A stretch of 35,631 nt of DNA from Segetibacter sp. (GTDB taxonomy: Bacteria; Bacteroidota; Bacteroidia; Chitinophagales; Chitinophagaceae): the NCBI GenBank assembly GCA_025963675.1, contig JAOQAJ010000096.1:1-35631 (forward strand), read 5' to 3'. The notes under the pieces are model-generated. The model was not told where the DNA came from. It saw nothing but the letters and a program-made list of their open reading frames with translations, and searched no databases. The number at the start of each line of letters is the position of its first letter. The stretch's first letter is position 1. The translations under genes and the position numbers were made by a program. Below, piece after piece: positions 16,684-24,408 of this stretch.

Positions 16684-17755
16684 CATAATATCTATAGGAA
16701 CTGCATTACCTCAATTTTGCCATCCGCAACAAGAGATCTTACAGTTTATGCAAAAGGCATACAGGCTCAACGACAATGATGCCCGTAAGCTGGCATATTT
16801 ATACAAGCAAAGCGAGATTCAAAACCGGTATTCTGTTTTACCTGATTTTGTGAGACCTGAATCAGATTGGCAATTTATAGAACCTGGTCAAAGCGAGCGG
16901 TGCCTTAGCAGCAGGATGGAAATTTATCAATCAAGCGCTTGTGCATTGTCGGTGGCGGCTATTAAAGATTGTATAAAGGATATTATTAAACCAGAAGAAA
17001 TTACTCATTTAATTACTGTTAGTTGTACAGGGATGAGTGCGCCCGGCCTCGATTTGCAGATAACTGAAGATCTTCAATTGTCAAATAAGGTCTTCAGAAC
17101 TTCAGTAAATTTCATGGGATGTTATGCCGCAATTCATGCGCTAAAAATTGGCAAAATGATCTGCGACACAACAAGCAATGCAAATGTTATTATCGTGTGC
17201 ACCGAGGTTTGTACCATCCATTTTCAAAAGACTTTCACCATTGATAACGCATCAAGTAGCTTATTGTTTGGGGATGGCAGTGCTGCACTGCTTCTTTCAA
17301 GTTCACTTTCTTCTGCCAAAGCTTTAACAGTGAAAAGCTTTTATGCTGAGGTCTCATACAAAGGAAAGGATGACATGTCGTGGCAAATAAGCAACACCGG
17401 TTTTTTGATGAAACTAAGTGCTTATATACCTCAACTCATACAGGAAGATATTGCGTCATTGGTGCAAAATGCGTTAGATGAAGGTGGAATAAAACAGAGC
17501 GAAATTACACATTGGTGTATTCATCCGGGGGGTAGAAAAATACTTGAAGTAATACAGTCGAAACTATCATTGTCGAATGAAGATCTGTCCTGTTCAAAGT
17601 CGGTTTTATCTAAATACGGAAACATGTCTTCACCGACCATATTGTTTGTTTTGAAAGAAATCATGGACGGAATACATGAGGCTCCATGCAATGTGTTTGG
17701 CGTTGCTTTCGGACCTGGTTTAACAATGGAAACATTTATTGCTTCAAAAGCATGA
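16676..17755 (+). CDS. Type III polyketide synthase (chalcone synthase-like)
   Basis: A 359-residue homodimeric-type ketosynthase. All three catalytic residues are present: Cys149 in NFMGCYAA, His283 in WCIHPGGRK, and Asn316 in SKYGNMSSPT. The C-terminal loop AFGPGLTMET corresponds to the GFGPG loop of chalcone synthases. The only start that keeps the N-terminal IISIGTALP strand is a TTG at 16676, overlapping the end of the prenyltransferase gene by 8 bases, so translation is probably coupled. Such enzymes extend an acyl-CoA starter with malonyl-CoA into resorcinol, pyrone or phloroglucinol rings. In gene content the operon resembles the srs-type alkylresorcinol/quinone operons of actinomycetes, with the added prenyltransferase. 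Starter unit and ring type are unknown. Confidence 0.93.
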   Translation: MGNIISIGTALPQFCHPQQEILQFMQKAYRLNDNDARKLAYLYKQSEIQNRYSVLPDFVRPESDWQFIEPGQSERCLSSRMEIYQSSACALSVAAIKDCIKDIIKPEEITHLITVSCTGMSAPGLDLQITEDLQLSNKVFRTSVNFMGCYAAIHALKIGKMICDTTSNANVIIVCTEVCTIHFQKTFTIDNASSSLLFGDGSAALLLSSSLSSAKALTVKSFYAEVSYKGKDDMSWQISNTGFLMKLSAYIPQLIQEDIASLVQNALDEGGIKQSEITHWCIHPGGRKILEVIQSKLSLSNEDLSCSKSVLSKYGNMSSPTILFVLKEIMDGIHEAPCNVFGVAFGPGLTMETFIASKA

Positions 17756-18447
17756 ACCTGGCAGAGCGGTCATATCAGAAAGAGTTATTAGACAATGATT
17801 TCATTCCTTTTGCTGACATAAAGCAAAACATGCATGAACTCGATTTTATCAATCAGTGGTTGGGGGGGCATCAAATAACTATCGAAGGATTCAAAAAATT
17901 AGCTGGTAGAGATAAGCATCTTTCTGTTTGTGAGATTGGTTGTGGCGGGGGTGACAACCTTGTAGCTATTAACAGGTGGTGCAAAAAAAAGAAGATTGAG
18001 TTATCTGTTATTGGAATTGACATTAAAGCAGAATGTATTGAGTTTGCTAAAAGCAGGAAAAATGAAATGGATTCGGTTAACTGGATTATAAGCGATTACA
18101 GGGATGTAAACTTCGAAACTAAACCTGACATTATCTTTTCAAGTTTATTCTGTCATCACTTTTCAAACGATCAATTGGTCTCTCAATTCCGATGGATGAA
18201 AGAGAACAGCAGAAAAGGGTTTTTTATTAATGATTTGCACAGAAATGTAATAGCCTATTATTCTATCAAATTTTTAACCTCCATGTTCTCGCGCTCTTAC
18301 CTTGTAAAAAATGATGCACCGTTAAGCGTAGCAAGAGGATTTACCAAAGACGAATTGATAGAAATTTGCAAGCACGCTACAATTCAAAACGTAAAGATCA
18401 AATGGAAGTGGGCATTCAGGTATTTATTAATGCTAACCCATGGATGA
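17752..18447 (+). CDS. Class I SAM-dependent methyltransferase
   Basis: A 231-residue soluble methyltransferase. I start it at 17752, where ATGA overlaps the stop of the polyketide synthase gene, instead of at an earlier in-frame ATG deep inside that gene. Motif I (VCEIGCGGGDN, residues 59-69) binds S-adenosylmethionine. Motif II (VIGIDIKAECIEFA) has the acidic residue after the second strand, and PDIIFSSLFCHHF is the motif IV region. The overall plan is UbiE/phenol-methyltransferase-like. It likely methylates a hydroxyl or ring carbon of the polyketide made by the previous enzyme. The target atom is not predictable from sequence. Confidence 0.88.
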   Translation: MNLAERSYQKELLDNDFIPFADIKQNMHELDFINQWLGGHQITIEGFKKLAGRDKHLSVCEIGCGGGDNLVAINRWCKKKKIELSVIGIDIKAECIEFAKSRKNEMDSVNWIISDYRDVNFETKPDIIFSSLFCHHFSNDQLVSQFRWMKENSRKGFFINDLHRNVIAYYSIKFLTSMFSRSYLVKNDAPLSVARGFTKDELIEICKHATIQNVKIKWKWAFRYLLMLTHG

Positions 18448-19579
18448 AGAGACTATATATGATGTTGCAATTATAGGGGGTGGCCTTGCAGGTCTTTCAC
18501 TAGCAATTCAATGTGCTGATGAGGGTTTCGACGTTGTTCTTTTTGAAAAAGAAAATTATCCATTTCATAAAGTCTGTGGCGAATATGTCAGTCTTGAAAG
18601 CTGGAACTTTTTGCAAGGGCTGGGTTGCGAACTTGATAAGTTACATCTTCCTATTATTAAAACGCTTCACTTGTCAGATGTAAAAGGAAAATTGTATTCT
18701 TTTGATTTACCCTTAGGCGGCTTTGGTATTAGCCGCTATTTCTTAGACCATTCGTTGTACAAAATGGCGCTGGCAAAAGGCGTAACTATTTTTACTCAAT
18801 GCAAAGTCACAGATGTAACGCGTACCGGAGACTTATTTAGTATAACGACTTCACAAAGACAAGTGAAAGCAAAAGTTGCAGCCGGCAGTTATGGCAAGAG
18901 AAGCAACCTCGATATAAAGTGGAAACGACCATTTGCAACACAAAAGGCTGGCAGCCTGAATAATTATATTGGCATCAAGTATCACGTAAAATATCAGCAT
19001 GACGCCAGTGCCATTTCATTGCACAACTTTTATAACGGCTATTGCGGCATATCGAAAATTGAGGATAACAAAAGTTGTCTTTGTTATTTAACAACGGCAC
19101 AAAATTTAAAGGATTCCGGAAATTCGATAGAAGAAATGCAAAGGAAGATTTTATTTAAAAACCCGAACCTAAAAGAGATTTTTTCCTCTGCAGATTTTCT
19201 ATATGATGAACCACTTGCTATTTCTCAAATTAGTTTTAGTAAAAAACAACAGGTAGAAAGGCACGTTCTGATGCTAGGTGATGCGGCAGGAATGATAAGC
19301 CCTTTATGTGGAAACGGAATGAGTATGGCTATGCATTCATCTAAGCTTGCGTTTGATAGCATGAGACCTTTTTTAGCAAATAAAACCACTCGGCAGGTAA
19401 TGGAGAAAACATATGAAGCTGAGTGGAAAAAAGCCTTTTCAAAAAGGCTATGGATAGGACGAAAAGTGCAGACGTTATTCGGCGGAAATACAACAACATC
19501 TATCTTTTTAAAGACCATGAACGCTGTTCCTTCTTTAGCAAGTTTTCTTATTCAATCAACACACGGAACTTCTTTTTAA
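18440..19579 (+). CDS. FAD-dependent oxidoreductase/monooxygenase (geranylgeranyl-reductase-like)
   Basis: A 379-residue flavoprotein. The N-terminal Rossmann motif GGGLAG (residues 13-18, in VAIIGGGLAGLSLAIQ) binds ADP, with the acidic strand end at VVLFEKE. The second FAD motif is GDAAGMISPLCGNGMSMA (about residues 279-296), typical of the p-hydroxybenzoate-hydroxylase/geranylgeranyl-reductase superfamily. It overlaps the methyltransferase gene by 8 bases and ends the operon, with a terminator 5 bases later. In related type III PKS operons a flavoprotein hydroxylates the aromatic ring on the way to a quinone, which is the likely role. Reduction of the prenyl double bonds is the alternative, given the family resemblance. 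Confidence 0.88.
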   Translation: MDEETIYDVAIIGGGLAGLSLAIQCADEGFDVVLFEKENYPFHKVCGEYVSLESWNFLQGLGCELDKLHLPIIKTLHLSDVKGKLYSFDLPLGGFGISRYFLDHSLYKMALAKGVTIFTQCKVTDVTRTGDLFSITTSQRQVKAKVAAGSYGKRSNLDIKWKRPFATQKAGSLNNYIGIKYHVKYQHDASAISLHNFYNGYCGISKIEDNKSCLCYLTTAQNLKDSGNSIEEMQRKILFKNPNLKEIFSSADFLYDEPLAISQISFSKKQQVERHVLMLGDAAGMISPLCGNGMSMAMHSSKLAFDSMRPFLANKTTRQVMEKTYEAEWKKAFSKRLWIGRKVQTLFGGNTTTSIFLKTMNAVPSLASFLIQSTHGTSF

Positions 19580-19583
19580 AAAA

Positions 19584-19621
19584 AGAAAATGCCTGGTGAG
19601 TTGTTCGCCAGGCATTTTCTT
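19584..19621 (+). terminator. Terminator closing the polyketide/prenyltransferase operon
   Basis: A 12-base perfect stem GAAAATGCCTGG/CCAGGCATTTTC with an 11-base loop, followed by TTAATTT. Confidence 0.9.
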
Positions 19622-19736
19622 AATTTACTCAAGTAACATTGGATTTTTTTGGTTTCATTGGTATCGTCTTCCTTTCAATTTTTATCGTAAGTCATCCTCT
19701 ATTTATTCCTCTGATTTATAATTCGACGGTAACGAT

Positions 19737-19988
19737 TTACATCGTCATCCCTTTTCCATTTTGAACAGGACTTTCGTTGCCTGAAGCAGTATTGTTATTC
19801 GCCTGTTCTACATATTCCTGCTGCTCCTCGCTTTTCTCATACGCTTTTTCTTGTTCTTCAGGCCTCACAACTCCTGTTCCGTCTTGTACCTGGCTATCTC
19901 CTGTCGTTTTGCTGTTATCCTTTGAGTCTGTAGAAGATGTCTTTACATTTTCTGACAAGTTTGGATCTGCATTATATGAATCTTCCAT
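19737..19988 (-). CDS. Small acidic disordered hypothetical protein (83 aa)
   Basis: An 83-residue, very hydrophilic protein rich in Glu, Asp, Asn, Ser and Gln (for example RPEEQEKAYEKSEEQQEYVEQ), with no hydrophobic core, signal or membrane segment. It starts 51 bases downstream of the response regulator at 20040-20399 on the same strand and is probably co-transcribed with it. I do not recognise the family; composition and setting resemble stress-induced hydrophilins, as for the 15329 product. Confidence 0.6.
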   Translation of the reverse strand: MEDSYNADPNLSENVKTSSTDSKDNSKTTGDSQVQDGTGVVRPEEQEKAYEKSEEQQEYVEQANNNTASGNESPVQNGKGMTM

Positions 19989-20039
19989 AATTTTTTAATT
20001 GTTGTTTGGATAATCATTAACCTGTTGAAAAAACTATAC

Positions 20040-20399
20040 CTATTTCAAAAAATTATCGATCTGAGAAATAGAAATTGGTTTTTCAACAATATGACAATGT
20101 TTATCGCTACCATCACCGTCACCACAGTCAGGTTTGGTGCCGGGCTTATTCGCACTTATTAAAAACAGCTCAACACCGGGAACAATTTGAAGAATATCTT
20201 TTGCGGCGGGCCATCCCAATCCATCTGGAAGATTATTGTCGAGGATTACTATATCAGGGTTATTATTTTGAACCAATCCTAATCCATCCCGTAGTGTATG
20301 AGAAATGCTGACATCGCAATTTTTTTTGGATAGATAGAACTGCATCAGTAAACAAAAGTCAACTTCATCGTCTATTATTAATACTTTCTTCTTATCCAT
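20040..20399 (-). CDS. Stand-alone response-regulator receiver protein with atypical alpha-4 loop
   Basis: A 119-residue single receiver domain with no output domain. The acidic pocket is present (Asp10/Asp11 in VLIIDDE), the phospho-acceptor is Asp54 in VILDNNLPDG, the switch residue is Ser82 in LFLISAN, and the conserved lysine is Lys107 in IVEKP. The helix that normally follows Ser82 is replaced by a Gly/Asp/Pro-rich stretch with two cysteines and two histidines (KPGTKPDCGDGDGSDKHCH). Helix 4 normally forms part of the signal output face, so this protein may talk to an unusual partner or bind a metal there. A TGGCA box lies 27 bases before the start. The partner kinase is not identified. 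Confidence 0.88.
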   Translation of the reverse strand: MDKKKVLIIDDEVDFCLLMQFYLSKKNCDVSISHTLRDGLGLVQNNNPDIVILDNNLPDGLGWPAAKDILQIVPGVELFLISANKPGTKPDCGDGDGSDKHCHIVEKPISISQIDNFLK

Positions 20400-20410
20400 C
20401 TAATAACTAA

Positions 20411-20426
20411 GTAAAAAATATTGCCA
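20411..20426 (-). promoter_or_regulatory. TGGCA box upstream of the response regulator
   Basis: On the minus strand it reads TGGCAATATTTTTTAC, beginning 27 bases before the ATG at 20399. If used as a -24 type element the message would be almost leaderless. Confidence 0.4.
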
Positions 20427-20622
20427 CTATAATACTCGAATCATTAAATAAGTTAAAAGGGTATTTGTAGAAACAATTTCTCAAAAAAGGGAAAAAACTT
20501 ATACTTATACAAAACACATTAAAGGGAAGTTTAATGGCTCCTCAAATTCTTATGCCGAGTGCTGTATTGAAGCCAGATTTCAATGTTGTCCTATTGACTT
20601 TCATTTTTCAGGAAAGGTTGTG

Positions 20623-20638
20623 TGGCATCAAAATTGTC
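20623..20638 (+). promoter_or_regulatory. Sigma-54-like -24/-12 promoter (TGGCAT-N5-TTGTC)
   Basis: TGGCATCAAAATTGTC has GG, ten bases, then GT, close to the sigma-54 consensus TGGCAC-N5-TTGC. It begins 40 bases before the ATG of the beta-barrel gene. It is the best canonical match among the TGGCA boxes in this window. Confidence 0.55.
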
Positions 20639-20662
20639 TAAGGTCAGAAAAATTGATATAGT

Positions 20663-21280
20663 ATGAAAAAGCTTTTATTAGCATTGGTTATCAGTAGTGG
20701 CTTTAGTCTTATGGCAGGCGCTCAAAGTAAATTTTCTCTTGGTCCAAATGCTGGCGTGGGTGCTTCGTGGTTAGATAATACTCCCAACAGAAAAACTAAG
20801 CTCGCCGGTAATGCAGGTTTATCTCTTGTATATAGTGCGGCAGAACATTTTGGAATTGGCCTTGATGCAAAGTACTCATTTGAGGGGGGTAAATACTCCA
20901 GTGGTCAACCCGTTGAAGTTGATCTCGACTATATAAGAGTTCCTCTAAAACTCACCTATTTTTTTAGTAGTTACGGTCATAAAGTTAGACCTAAGCTTTA
21001 CGTAGGACCTTCATTTGGCTTCCTGGTTGGTGGGGAAACGACAGTTGAAAGGGGTGGTGTTCTTGCACCCTCGGTTCAAAGTTCAAAAAACCTCTACAAA
21101 TCTTTTGACTTTGGCCTTACCGCTGGTGGCGGGGTAAATGTTCGTCTTGTTAAAAATACGTGGCTAAATGCTGATCTCAACTATTTACATGGGATAACTG
21201 ATATTAGCAGGGTAGCTGCAAACCCTAATCAACACAACCGCAATTTGGGGGTTAACGTTGGCGTAAACTTCGGACTATAG
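20663..21280 (+). CDS. Outer-membrane beta-barrel protein (PorT/OmpX-like)
   Basis: A 205-residue exported protein. Signal peptide MKKLLLALVISSGFSLMAGAQ, cleaved near residue 20. The rest alternates hydrophobic and polar residues in strands typical of an eight-stranded barrel (FGIGLDAKYSFEGG, VPLKLTYFF, PKLYVGPSFGFLVGG, FDFGLTAGGGVNV) and ends with an aromatic-poor NLGVNVGVNFGL terminal strand. It precedes the OmpA lipoprotein by 75 bases, so both likely form an envelope operon driven by the sigma-54-like element at 20623. Specific function is unknown; Bacteroidota have many such small barrels. Confidence 0.82.
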   Translation: MKKLLLALVISSGFSLMAGAQSKFSLGPNAGVGASWLDNTPNRKTKLAGNAGLSLVYSAAEHFGIGLDAKYSFEGGKYSSGQPVEVDLDYIRVPLKLTYFFSSYGHKVRPKLYVGPSFGFLVGGETTVERGGVLAPSVQSSKNLYKSFDFGLTAGGGVNVRLVKNTWLNADLNYLHGITDISRVAANPNQHNRNLGVNVGVNFGL

Positions 21281-21355
21281 TCATTGCGCGACATACAAAT
21301 GTTCCTTTTCTTTAAAAGGAGAATTGCATCATTATTAATCATAAAAAGACTTGGT

Positions 21356-22045
21356 ATGCTAAAATTGAATATTGTTAGAATTATAATGGTGCTGACAATT
21401 GCAGGCTTCGTTGCAAGCGGTTGCAAAAGTGGAAACAAACTAAACAAAACGCAAAAGGGTGCAATAATAGGTGCAGCCGGTGGAGCAGTAGTGGGTGCCG
21501 GTGTTGGTAAAGCTGCTCGTAATACAGTTTTAGGAGCTATTATAGGTGCAACAGTCGGTGGTGTAACTGGTGGTATTATTGGTAAGCAGATGGATAAGGA
21601 AGCAAAAGAGATTGCACAAATTCCTGGTGCTGAAGTAAAGCGTGTGGGAGAAGGTATTAATGTGACTTTCGAGTCAGGAGTTTTATTTGGTGTAGATCAA
21701 GCTACCATAAATCCTTCCGCTCAATCTAAGATAAAGGATCTGGCAACTGTGTTTGCAAAATACCCCGATTCTTATATTTTAATTGAAGGACATACCGATG
21801 CTTCAGGCTCAGCAGAGCATAATCTTGCATTATCTGAACAAAGAGCAAAGGCAGTTGCAGCTTACTTACAGGCTCAGAGCGTAATTGGAAGTAGAATTAA
21901 AACAGCGTGGTATGGTGAAAGTCAGCCAAAAGTTACAAACGACACTGAAGCAAATAAAGCGCAAAACAGGCGTGTCGAATTTGCGATTTATGCAAATGAA
22001 GCCTTAATCGAAAAAGCTAAAAAGGAAACAGCAGGCGCACAGTAA
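21356..22045 (+). CDS. OmpA-family lipoprotein with glycine-zipper domain
   Basis: A 229-residue lipoprotein. I start at 21356 (MLKLNIVRI), since the frame further upstream adds a second, unneeded hydrophobic stretch. The signal peptide ends with lipobox VASGC (Cys23). Residues 35-85 are a glycine zipper (GAIIGAAGGAVVGAGVG, then GAIIGATVGGVTGGIIG), a membrane-inserting repeat. Residues 115-220 are an OmpA C-terminal domain that binds peptidoglycan (IEGHTDASGSAEHNLALSEQRA, with the diaminopimelate-contacting Asp and Arg). Architecture is like YiaD/Pal-type envelope-anchoring proteins. A terminator follows. Confidence 0.92.
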   Translation: MLKLNIVRIIMVLTIAGFVASGCKSGNKLNKTQKGAIIGAAGGAVVGAGVGKAARNTVLGAIIGATVGGVTGGIIGKQMDKEAKEIAQIPGAEVKRVGEGINVTFESGVLFGVDQATINPSAQSKIKDLATVFAKYPDSYILIEGHTDASGSAEHNLALSEQRAKAVAAYLQAQSVIGSRIKTAWYGESQPKVTNDTEANKAQNRRVEFAIYANEALIEKAKKETAGAQ

Positions 22046-22064
22046 AACAAAGTTTTTGAAATGG

Positions 22065-22101
22065 AAAAAGCTGCCTTAATTATATAAGGCAGCTTTTTTT
22101 T
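22065..22101. terminator. Terminator after the OmpA lipoprotein gene
   Basis: The stem AAAAGCTGCCTTA/TAAGGCAGCTTTT with a 6-base loop is followed by eight T. A shorter T5 on the other strand could also stop transcription from the right. Confidence 0.92.
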
Positions 22102-22104
22102 GTA

Positions 22105-22359
22105 TTAGTTTTTTGTTTTTATATAATCGTCGACTTTACACAAAACGCAATTTTTTTCCTGACACTTTTGGTACAGGCATTTGCTAATAATCAGACTTTT
22201 GTTGCGACGCATTCCGTTGATCGTTTTATCATTGATCAACTTTTTACAGCCCTTTTTTTGTAGAACGAAAAAATAATTACCTGAATTTTTCCTCAACAAA
22301 TAGTTCAAAAAGATGAAAGTTGTTGGCTGAAAAAAGATGAAAGATAAGAACTCGTACAA
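22105..22359 (-). CDS. Doubtful small Cys-rich hypothetical ORF (84 aa)
   Basis: An 84-codon open frame. The N-terminal half is Phe-rich, as expected of AT-rich noise and overlapping the interspersed repeat at 22354. The C-terminal half (from about GCKKLINDKTINGMRRNKS) reads like protein and has a cluster CLYQKCQEKNCVLC of four cysteines that could bind zinc. An internal ATG would give 35 residues. It ends four bases before the terminator at 22065, as a convergent gene should. No family recognised; it may equally be chance. Confidence 0.25.
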   Translation of the reverse strand: MYEFLSFIFFQPTTFIFLNYLLRKNSGNYFFVLQKKGCKKLINDKTINGMRRNKSLIISKCLYQKCQEKNCVLCKVDDYIKTKN

Positions 22360-22378
22360 GTGAGTGACACAACGATGT
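22354..22378 (+). repeat. Interspersed repeat, GTACAAGTGAGTGACAC type
   Basis: The reverse complement of this unit contains GTTGTGTCACTCACTTGTAC exactly as at 27741-27760, and CATCGTTGTGTCACTCACTT exactly as at 35572-35591. Confidence 0.8.
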
Positions 22379-22508
22379 CGAGGGAAGGTTTAATGTTGAT
22401 AGAACAAGAAAACATCTTTGGTAAAAAGGTTACTGAAAACTTCCTGAACCATATTGACATTATAAAAGTATATATGAATGCACTTTTATAACTATGGATA
22501 TTTCAAAT

Positions 22509-22673
22509 CTAGTCTGTCGTCTTTCTCTTGCCTACTAAGGACATTAAGAACAATACTGTAAAAATAACAAATAACACTCTCGCGATGGTAACAACACCTG
22601 AAGCGATCCCTCCAAAACCGAAGATAGCCGTGATGATTGCTATAACTAAAAACGGGGTAGTCCTCCGTAACAT
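22509..22673 (-). CDS. DUF1328-family small membrane protein (54 aa)
   Basis: A 54-residue protein, below usual ORF cut-offs. It starts MLRRTTPFLVIAIITAIFGF, continues GGIASGVVTIARVLFVIFTV and ends with a charged tail GKRKTTD. This is the two-helix pattern of the DUF1328/YtjA family (ML-W/R...FLIIALIAGLFGFxGIA.G.A.IAKxLFxIFLVLF.xSL). These inner-membrane proteins are often induced by osmotic or envelope stress; their function is unknown. The surrounding genes are also small stress-type envelope genes. No TGGCA box was found before this one. Confidence 0.82.
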   Translation of the reverse strand: MLRRTTPFLVIAIITAIFGFGGIASGVVTIARVLFVIFTVLFLMSLVGKRKTTD

Positions 22674-22799
22674 AAACGTCAATTTAAAAGTTCTGTGATA
22701 TTTTCTGCTTTCTTAAAATTATCATACCGCTGCTTTACGTTTCAGTGTAAACAATTCCACAGGCTTTTAAAATAATTATACTTATCTCATTAAAGCTTC

Positions 22800-22815
22800 T
22801 GGTACGGAATTTACT
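22800..22815 (+). promoter_or_regulatory. TGGTA variant of the TGGCA box
   Basis: TGGTACGGAATTTACT differs at one position from the TGGCA half. It begins 39 bases before the ATG of the small gene at 22839, the same spacing as for the other boxes. Confidence 0.3.
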
Positions 22816-22838
22816 ATTTCCCGATATAAGTCTAACCT

Positions 22839-23003
22839 ATGAAAGCATCTGGAAAATTTTTAAAAACTGCATTAGAATGTATGACCCAATGTGTCTTACT
22901 GCCAGGAGTTGAACTTCACTTTGAAGAAGTTTTGCGTTTCTACGCCACAAACATCGAAACCATTATTGGCAAACATAAAAGAACTAAGACACCGACCCGT
23001 TAA
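22839..23003 (+). CDS. Small hypothetical protein (54 aa)
   Basis: A frame of 54 residues beginning MKASGKFLKTALECMTQCVL, continuing LPGVELHFEEVLRFYATNIE and ending with a basic tail (KHKRTKTPTR). Composition is protein-like and unlike the AT-driven noise around it. It overlaps the 3' end of the convergent sensor kinase gene by 20 bases. The TGGTA-type box at 22800 stands at the spacing seen for other genes of the region, which supports it. No family is recognised. Confidence 0.4.
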   Translation: MKASGKFLKTALECMTQCVLLPGVELHFEEVLRFYATNIETIIGKHKRTKTPTR

Positions 23004-24408
23004 TGAGCCCAGGCTCTTTCAGAAAGTAAAGATTAAATGTTGCTCCAACTCCCGGCTCTGCGGTTGCTGTAATATACCCACCATGATTAACCATCACTCT
23101 TTTGCAAATTGCAAGACCTATTCCTTTACCCAGGTACGATGAATCGCTTGTATGCAACCTCTGGAAAATCATAAATATCTTTTCTGCAAATTCCTTTTCG
23201 AAACCTATCCCATTATCTATAAAACTTATTCTTATATATTTTCTTTCATCGTTTGTTTCAGCGCTGACAACATCTGTCACTGTTATGTTTATTGTAGGCG
23301 GCGTATCTGCTTTAGAAAATTTTAAAGCATTGTCTAAAAGATTTGAAAAAAGTAAATGAAGCTGGTAATTGTATCCAATAATTTCAGGCAGATTATCAAC
23401 TTTTATAATAGCCTTTTTATTGTCGATCGGTTCTTTAAAATCCTTCCGCACATCATCGATCACCTTTTCTAAATTTACAGTTTGTGCTTCTTCATTGCTT
23501 TGTACTATTCTGGTATAGTTAATAAAATCGGTTAATAATTCTTGCATCCTTGTAGAAGCGGTTCCTATTTTCTCGACCACCTTTTGACCATCTTTATCTA
23601 AACCGGCAGAATGATGTTTAGCTAGCTTATCGCTAAAAGTTCTGATCTTGCGCATCGGTTCCTGTAAGTCATGTGATGCAACAAATGCTATTTGTTCCAT
23701 TTCAGAATTACTAAGATTTAATTCTTTTATTTTGTTCTCAAGTATGTTCTGATGTACAATTCTTCTTTTATAAGACCGGGTTATTATTAGAAAGGAAGTC
23801 AGTTGAAAAAGTATCGAAAGAATCAGAACCAGTTTCAAGTAAAACCAGTTGATAAATTGTAGCCAGTCAGTTCTATCTTTTCGTTGAATAAAAAGTTTTG
23901 ATTCAACTTTATCCATTTGGTTTGACTCAGACATAAATTCATTCATCGTCTGCTTGCCTTTTTCCAGGTTATTTAAGAATACCGTAATATTCGCGCTGTT
24001 TTCGGCATCAGTGCTTTGGTATATGAGACTGTACCTTTTAGCGACAATTTCTTTTAACCTCACTATTATTTCCTGCAGTTCAGCTACCTCTGCAGTTAAC
24101 TCTTTTAGATTGTCAATTTCCTTGTAAATCCCGATCTGCGTTTCGCGTAAATATTTCAATAGCTCCTTATTCTCGGTTATGAGATATTCCCGTTGCGTGT
24201 TTTCGGCGTCGACCAGGTAAGACTGTACTTTTATAATTTTATTTTTTACCTGGTAAGAGTGTTCTAAGTCTTTGTTACTTTTTTGTAGTGCAGAAAATTG
24301 TTCTAGGTAAAGTATTGAAATAAGAATAGTTACTAGAAAAGAAACGCCAAAAGCGAGATAAATGTATTTTATTCTTTTTCTCAAAAAATACAGCTTTAAG
24401 AAGGACAA
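22984..24408 (-). CDS. Membrane sensor histidine kinase with CHASE3-type sensor
   Basis: A 474-residue kinase. A transmembrane helix at about residues 16-36, then a periplasmic helical domain (about 40-185) with the CHASE3 pattern VDAENTQREYLITEN, then a second membrane helix at about 190-210. A short coiled linker (ENKIKELNLSNSEMEQIAF) leads to the dimerisation box ASHDLQEPMRKI with phospho-accepting His246. The ATP-binding domain has N-box LLDNALKFS, G1 DNGIGF and G2 GKGIGLAICKR, all intact. It has no receiver domain of its own. It is divergent from rpoN, sharing a roughly 200-base regulatory interval. The single-domain response regulator at 20040 is a possible partner, but this is not shown. 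Confidence 0.93.
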   Translation of the reverse strand: MSFLKLYFLRKRIKYIYLAFGVSFLVTILISILYLEQFSALQKSNKDLEHSYQVKNKIIKVQSYLVDAENTQREYLITENKELLKYLRETQIGIYKEIDNLKELTAEVAELQEIIVRLKEIVAKRYSLIYQSTDAENSANITVFLNNLEKGKQTMNEFMSESNQMDKVESKLFIQRKDRTDWLQFINWFYLKLVLILSILFQLTSFLIITRSYKRRIVHQNILENKIKELNLSNSEMEQIAFVASHDLQEPMRKIRTFSDKLAKHHSAGLDKDGQKVVEKIGTASTRMQELLTDFINYTRIVQSNEEAQTVNLEKVIDDVRKDFKEPIDNKKAIIKVDNLPEIIGYNYQLHLLFSNLLDNALKFSKADTPPTINITVTDVVSAETNDERKYIRISFIDNGIGFEKEFAEKIFMIFQRLHTSDSSYLGKGIGLAICKRVMVNHGGYITATAEPGVGATFNLYFLKEPGLINGSVS

